Positions 59,531-64,000 of a DNA stretch of 64,000 bases are shown here, piece by piece. How positions within the stretch are numbered: position 1 is the first letter of the stretch; each line of letters opens with the position of its first letter. The stretch comes from Erysipelotrichaceae bacterium. Its GTDB lineage: Bacteria; Bacillota_I; Bacilli_A; Erysipelotrichales; Erysipelotrichaceae. The stretch covers positions 105,216 to 169,215 of the forward strand of contig JAFRQF010000023.1 in the NCBI GenBank assembly GCA_017428765.1. The letters run 5' to 3'. Both the position numbers and the translations under genes were made by a program. The notes under the pieces were generated by a model. It was not told the DNA's origin. It saw only the letters and a program-made list of their open reading frames with translations, and ran no database searches.

Positions 59531-60763
59531 ATGAAAGAATCGCAATTAGCTTATCCGCATGAATTATGCTGTGGTTGCGGTATGTGCAGTAATGTGTGCC
59601 CCAAAAATGCTATCACTATGAAAAGGGATTCTATCGGTTTTATATATCCAAAGGTAGATGAAAGAAAGTGTATAGACTGTGGCTTGTGTTTAAAAACTTG
59701 TGCATACAAGAAGAGCAATCTTTCAACAAGCGTGCTTGAAACATATGTGGCAGTATCAACGTGTACAGAACTAAATAAATCATCTTCAGGAGGAGTTTTT
59801 GCTGCTGTTGCCCAGATTGTGATTAAATCAGGGGGTATTGTGGCGGGCGCTATTATGGATTTTGTAGATGGCAAAGCTTTACCTCGTCTTGAATGTGTAT
59901 CAGAAGAAAAAGGGCTCGATCGTATTCTTGGATCGAAATATGTTCAATGTGATTTGCCCACCGATGCCTATAAAGCAATAAAAAGCCACCTTTTGGCAGG
60001 AAGAAAAGTTCTGTTTGGTGGTACCCCTTGTCAAGTGGATGCCCTCAAAGAGTTTGTTAAAGGATTTGAAGAAAATCTTTTAACTATAGATATAGTATGT
60101 CACGGAGTGCCATCATCTACTTTTTTTAACAGTTATCTTGAAAAATTTCAGCAGGTCCATGATTGCGTAGTTACAAACTATGTGTTTAGGGATAAAGCAA
60201 GGTATGGATGGAATTTAATAGGATCAATTTATTATTCAAAAGGGGGCAGAACTTTTAGAAAAAAAGTATATGGAAATGAAGATTCCTTTTATAGGTTATT
60301 TCTAGATGGCGATATATATAGAGAAAGTTGTTATACATGCAAATATGCATGTGGGCATAGAGTAGGTGACCTCTCAATTGGAGATTATTGGGGGATTTCA
60401 AAAGAGCATCCAGAAATTCTTTCGGATAATGGCGGATTGATTAATCCTGATCTAGGAGTCTCGTGTCTTCTAGTAAACTCTGAAAAAGGCCGAGCTTTTA
60501 TTGCTGAGCATGCGGATAGTTTTTCTTTGTATCCATCGAGCTATGAATCCGCAGCGAGAAATAACGGACAGTTGCATTCTCCAGCAAAAAGAACGCCTCT
60601 GAGAGACATGATATTCGATGCATATGAAGATTATGGATATTCCGGAGTTGAAACCTTATACAGAAAAAGTAAAAGAGAAGGATATACTGCAATAATAATC
60701 AAGAATAGGGTTCCGAAGATAGTAAAAAGATGCATCAAGAAAGTGCTTCATACTAAAAGGTGA
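59531..60763 (+). CDS. F420H2 dehydrogenase beta-subunit-like Fe-S protein
   Basis: 410 residues. Two 4Fe-4S motifs at the N-terminus (CCGCGMCSNVCPKNA and CIDCGLCLKTC), followed by the FrhB-like domain with SSGGVFAAVAQIV, LFGGTPCQVDALK, IVCHGVPS and CYTCKYACGHRVGDLSIGDYWG. In glycan loci such proteins accompany polysaccharide pyruvyl transferases; the redox reaction is not established. It starts seven bases after the flippase. Confidence 0.8.
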   Translation: MKESQLAYPHELCCGCGMCSNVCPKNAITMKRDSIGFIYPKVDERKCIDCGLCLKTCAYKKSNLSTSVLETYVAVSTCTELNKSSSGGVFAAVAQIVIKSGGIVAGAIMDFVDGKALPRLECVSEEKGLDRILGSKYVQCDLPTDAYKAIKSHLLAGRKVLFGGTPCQVDALKEFVKGFEENLLTIDIVCHGVPSSTFFNSYLEKFQQVHDCVVTNYVFRDKARYGWNLIGSIYYSKGGRTFRKKVYGNEDSFYRLFLDGDIYRESCYTCKYACGHRVGDLSIGDYWGISKEHPEILSDNGGLINPDLGVSCLLVNSEKGRAFIAEHADSFSLYPSSYESAARNNGQLHSPAKRTPLRDMIFDAYEDYGYSGVETLYRKSKREGYTAIIIKNRVPKIVKRCIKKVLHTKR

Positions 60764-60767
60764 GTTT

Positions 60768-61769
60768 ATGGAAAAGAAGATTAATAAACCTGAGAGAGTT
60801 CATTGGTTAGATATTGGCAAAGGTATTGCAATGCTCTTTGTTATGCTTTCCCACACTATTTGGGTCCCAGATATATATGGCCAGTTTTTTCGACCAATTT
60901 ATTTATCATTCTTTTTTTGCGCATCAGGGTATGTGTTTTCTTTGAAAAAGAATTTTAAATCTTTTGTTGTCAATAAATGTCGCACATTACTTATGCCTCT
61001 TATCACTTTATCTATTATCAATTTTGTTTCTTCGCAAGTAATATCTGTACACGAGCATGATTTAAAGGAAGATATAATTGGAACCATTCTTCAGATACGA
61101 GGCAAAAACGACTATATGTGGTTTGTTGCTTGTCTATTCGTTGCAGAAATTGTATTCTATTATATCGTGAGATTTATCAAAGGAAACTATAAGTGGATTA
61201 TATATATTTTGGGGTTCCTGTATAGTTTTGTTCTATCTAGATTAGGTTTAGGGCCTTTCCCATGGCATATTCAAACGATCGGAGTTGCAGTATTCTTCCT
61301 GGGATTAGGGTATGAGTTTAAGCATAATGAAGAAAAGCTAAAACCATTTTTTAATGCAAAATGTCTATTGATTAGCGGGATATTATACATGATGTTAATG
61401 GTTTTCAAATTATATGTGCTAAATGATTGGGAAACTGTAAAGGTTAATAATTATGGAAGCAATTTGTTTGTTTGGTTGTCTGTATCTTTAATTGCTAATT
61501 GGTTCTTTACTCAAGTAATCGTTAGAATAGATAGGTGCAGATGGCTTGAGTTTATTGGAAAAAATACTTTAATATACTTTGCATTCCAGTTTAAGTTCCA
61601 AAGGATTTTTGAAATACTTGTTAATAAAACTCGTTTAATTAATTTACCATGCTCAAAATGGTATATCTCATTCATTTCTGTTGCATTCGAAGCAGTTTGC
61701 TTGGCAGGGGTCGCCATAATATTTAATAGATATTTATATTTCTTGTTAGGGAAGAAAAAACAATCATAA
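60768..61769 (+). CDS. Acyltransferase family 3 membrane protein
   Basis: 333 residues with about ten hydrophobic segments. RVHWLDIGKGIAMLFVMLSHT carries the family's catalytic histidine region near the N-terminus, and FFCASGYVFSLK follows. Such enzymes O-acetylate or O-acylate surface glycans at the membrane. It lies at the decoration end of the cluster. Confidence 0.82.
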   Translation: MEKKINKPERVHWLDIGKGIAMLFVMLSHTIWVPDIYGQFFRPIYLSFFFCASGYVFSLKKNFKSFVVNKCRTLLMPLITLSIINFVSSQVISVHEHDLKEDIIGTILQIRGKNDYMWFVACLFVAEIVFYYIVRFIKGNYKWIIYILGFLYSFVLSRLGLGPFPWHIQTIGVAVFFLGLGYEFKHNEEKLKPFFNAKCLLISGILYMMLMVFKLYVLNDWETVKVNNYGSNLFVWLSVSLIANWFFTQVIVRIDRCRWLEFIGKNTLIYFAFQFKFQRIFEILVNKTRLINLPCSKWYISFISVAFEAVCLAGVAIIFNRYLYFLLGKKKQS

Positions 61770-61789
61770 TAAAGACAGGAGGATTTCAC

Positions 61790-62269
61790 ATGATTATTGG
61801 TTACACAACAGGTGTATATGACCTTTTTCACATAGGTCATCTCAATCTACTGAAAAATGCGAAAGGAATGTGCGATAAGCTGGTTGTTGGTGTGACAGTT
61901 GATGAGCTTGTTCAGTATAAAGGCAAGAACGCAATGATTCCTTTCGAAGATCGAATTGAAATTGTTCGTTCTTGTAAATATGTTGATGCAGCTGTTCCCC
62001 AGTACGACATGGACAAGTTGAAGGCTTGCAAGGAACTCGGAGCAACGATGCTTTTTGTGGGCGATGACTGGTACGGAACCGAGAAGTGGAATAAGTACGA
62101 AGAAGAATTTGCTAAGGAAGGAATTAAAATTGTTTATTTCCCTTACACTAAGGGCGTTTCTAGTACGAAGATAACAGCGGCTCTTAAGCAAGTTCGCGGA
62201 TGGACAAGCGAAGCAAGCGAGGCCGCTACGAGATCACATATTAATGGCGAAGGAGATCGGAATGTTTGA
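61790..62269 (+). CDS. TagD-like glycerol-3-phosphate cytidylyltransferase
   Basis: 159 residues. GVYDLFHIGHLNLLKNAK is the HxGH nucleotidyltransferase signature (His16, His19 region), and KGVSSTKI is the ISSTKI-like C-terminal motif of TagD. It probably makes CDP-glycerol for the glycerophosphotransferase at 56945. The C-terminal 25 residues after STKI are an extension. AGGAGG precedes the ATG. Confidence 0.82.
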   Translation: MIIGYTTGVYDLFHIGHLNLLKNAKGMCDKLVVGVTVDELVQYKGKNAMIPFEDRIEIVRSCKYVDAAVPQYDMDKLKACKELGATMLFVGDDWYGTEKWNKYEEEFAKEGIKIVYFPYTKGVSSTKITAALKQVRGWTSEASEAATRSHINGEGDRNV

Positions 62270-62487
62270 TGAGTATTTATGAATGATCACACTCCCGATC
62301 CCTTGGTATTTAAGGAAACTAGATTAAGATTTTACTGAGAAAGCTACAGGAAAAATAGATGCGGGTATGCATTCACGATCTCAATTCTGAATGGTATGCC
62401 GGACCGATACAAAACCGAAATGAAGAAAGGAGAAGTATACAGATTGCACTCAGCTAGATGTGTCAAATTTGTATAAATCAAAAGAAA
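62270..62487 (+). other. Intergenic region with a short open frame and possible gene scar
   Basis: It contains two short reading frames, one of 32 codons at 62359-62457 opening MRVCIHDLNSEWYAGP and ending one base before the next in-frame ATG. AAAGGAG at 62425 is too far from any start to be useful. I do not support a gene here; it may be a remnant between the cytidylyltransferase and the PP-loop enzyme. Confidence 0.35.
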
Positions 62488-63528
62488 ATGATTGATAAAA
62501 AATACTGCATGAGCTCGTACATGGCGTTTCGCTATATTGAAAAAGATGACATGGATTTCTATCCAGAGATGCACCATACTAACATACAACCTATTCCTGA
62601 TGATCAGCGCATCCTTGTTCACACATGTGACGATATTGATCGTGAGATTGGTAAACAGATGGATCAATTTGCCAATAAGAAGAAAGGCATTCTTCTGTCT
62701 GGCGGCATGGATTCCGCCATCGTTGCATCTTATCTTCGTGGTTCTGATGCATACACTTTTCGTTTTCTTGGGGGAGAGTATCAGAAAGAAGAACTGGAGC
62801 GGGCAGAATACTATGCAAAGTATTATGGCTTAAATCTTCACTATGTGGACATCTCCTGGGACACAGTGCTTTCTCATCTTGAGCCAGTCATGAGAGCGAA
62901 AGCAGCCCCTGTACATTCTATTGAGCCACAGATTCTTCAAGCTGCACTTCAGGCCAAGGCTGATGGAGTGGAGATAGTATTTGTAGGAGAGAGTAGTGAT
63001 TTGATATTTGGCGGCATGGATGGTTTGCTTGCTAAGGACTGGACTTTTGATGAATTCATGAATCGATACATTTTCACAAAACCAGAGGATGTGTTGGCAG
63101 AACCCGAATCCATGCGTTATTTGTTTGAAAGATATCGTAAGGATGGAGACAAGATTGATTTCCTGAACTTTATGGATGATGTGTTCTCTATCGAGTCCTC
63201 CAGTTCTTACTTAAATGCATTTGCTGTTGCAGGTATGCCTTATTACGACCCATATGCTCGTTTGAAAATGGCAGACGAATTGGATCTATATCGTGTGCGT
63301 CACGGTGAGCCCAAATATCTGATACGCGAACTTATGGCGAAAAAGTATCCCGAGATCCCTGTTCCTAACAAGGTTCCAATGCCGAGACCTGTGGATGCAT
63401 ATTTCAAGACATGGGAAGGACCTTTAAGACCAGAATTTCGCAAGGATATTGATATGACCAAATTCACAGGAAACCAAAAGTGGCAGATGTATTGTTTGGA
63501 GAAGTTTTTGGAGATGAATGAAGGCTGA
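62488..63528 (+). CDS. Asparagine-synthase-like PP-loop protein
   Basis: 346 residues from ATG 62488, or 356 from ATG 62458; neither has a clear ribosome site. The PP-loop ATP-binding motif LLSGGMDSAIVASYL is near residue 72, followed by GGEYQKEELERAEYYAKYYG and GESSDLIFGGMDGLLAKDW, matching the synthetase half of class B asparagine synthases. The N-terminal glutaminase domain is absent (about 70 residues instead of about 200), so the nitrogen source and product differ. Similar proteins occur in glycan loci next to cytidylyltransferases; it may form an amide on the glycan or its precursor. Confidence 0.75.
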   Translation: MIDKKYCMSSYMAFRYIEKDDMDFYPEMHHTNIQPIPDDQRILVHTCDDIDREIGKQMDQFANKKKGILLSGGMDSAIVASYLRGSDAYTFRFLGGEYQKEELERAEYYAKYYGLNLHYVDISWDTVLSHLEPVMRAKAAPVHSIEPQILQAALQAKADGVEIVFVGESSDLIFGGMDGLLAKDWTFDEFMNRYIFTKPEDVLAEPESMRYLFERYRKDGDKIDFLNFMDDVFSIESSSSYLNAFAVAGMPYYDPYARLKMADELDLYRVRHGEPKYLIRELMAKKYPEIPVPNKVPMPRPVDAYFKTWEGPLRPEFRKDIDMTKFTGNQKWQMYCLEKFLEMNEG

Positions 63529-63978
63529 AGGAGGGCTGAATGATGTTTGCCCATCTTTCATTTTGGCTGAATCGAGAAAAATGACGTGAGAACAGACTAT
63601 TATAGAAAGCAACGAAAAAGTTAGATTTGGTAGTATCTATAATACTTTTCCTTTTGGAGGAGAACATTTAACTTGGATAGGAAATGTCTCGTGCGTGCAT
63701 TCCTTATGATGATGGGGCATGCTTACGAAGGCATTCTTAACATTTTTTAAGTGAAAGAAGATGAGTCTCGGGCAGTGCGGAGGATGCAAATAAGAATATA
63801 TATAGATGATTGAAAAAAAGAAAAATAATATAAAAAAACAAGCAAGTAACTTTAATAACTAAAGTGGACCCCATGTCAAGGACAATTAATAAAAAACCAC
63901 TTATGATCTAAACTGAAATAAGATATCCTCCAATTGGGTAGCTCTCGCAGCTCATCTGATTGGAGGATATTTATTTCT
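63529..63978 (+). other. Gene-poor tail with possible degraded coding remnants
   Basis: No frame longer than 40 codons with a ribosome site. Stretches such as 63650-63750 look like decayed coding sequence with several stops. The last part (from about 63864) has features of an insertion sequence end and a leader hairpin. Confidence 0.4.
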
Positions 63979-64000
63979 ATGAATGATAAAAAGAATAAAA
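63864..64000 (+). mobile_element. Possible left end of an IS3-type insertion sequence (partial)
   Basis: GTGGACCCCATGTCAAGGACA (from about 63864) resembles the terminal inverted repeats of IS3-family elements. A long inverted repeat follows (ATATCCTCCAAT at about 63924-63935 with ATTGGAGGATAT at 63959-63970), and then an ATG at 63979 with GGAGG upstream that starts an open frame (MNDKKNK) running off the window. The transposase cannot be seen, so this is tentative. Confidence 0.4.

Overview
The window looks like a chromosomal segment of a low-to-mid GC Gram-positive bacterium (Bacillota). The gene set would fit an Erysipelotrichia-type anaerobe: a two-gene feoA plus feoB set with a Cys-rich FeoB partner, a TGS-type nucleoside kinase, sortase and wall adhesin, DtxR- and MarR-type regulators, and no outer-membrane genes. 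This placement is inference from gene content, not a database result.

Region 1 (1-23392) is compact host backbone, mostly on the + strand. It holds miaA (partial), tcdA, an M3 oligoendopeptidase, a flavin-fold protein, an amidohydrolase, a nucleoside kinase, a metal-regulated feo iron-uptake operon with a divergent DtxR-like repressor, a MATE exporter and an SPFH protein. Next comes a complete F1Fo ATP synthase operon led by a MarR-type regulator. In it the delta and alpha subunits are one continuous polypeptide, and subunit c carries a two-carboxylate pattern known from Na+-coupled rotors. A K+/H+ antiporter, an orphan PTS IIB, a HAD phosphatase, a small membrane protein and tRNA-Gly(CCC) follow.

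Region 2 (about 23393-46640) is a mobile element lying directly 3' of the tRNA. It has a plasmid-like head: parA, parB, parS-like palindromes, and a RepA_N initiator gene carrying iterons. The middle holds a large thioester/SHIRT/VaFE surface adhesin, a class B sortase and type IV secretion genes (small membrane subunit, split VirB6-like gene, PrgI/VirB3-like, VirB4). The tail is an operon of an XRE regulator, a large serine recombinase, two stand-alone copies of the recombinase's unusual C-terminal domain, and two ParB-fold proteins. I see no relaxase, no VirD4 coupling ATPase and no peptidoglycan hydrolase, so transfer would need helpers or the element is decayed.

Region 3 (about 46640-63530) is an AT-rich capsule or exopolysaccharide cluster. 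It is headed by a LoaP-type NusG paralogue, then an initiating sugar transferase, the full GDP-D-glycero-alpha-D-manno-heptose pathway (gmhA, hddA, and hddC fused to gmhB), an epimerase, glycosyltransferases, a pyruvyl transferase, polymerase, a glycerophosphotransferase, flippase, an Fe-S protein, an acyltransferase, a TagD-like cytidylyltransferase and an asparagine-synthase-like PP-loop enzyme. The product is probably a heptose-containing, (poly)glycerol-phosphate- and pyruvate-decorated surface glycan. The last ~470 bases hold no intact gene and end in what may be the left end of an insertion sequence.
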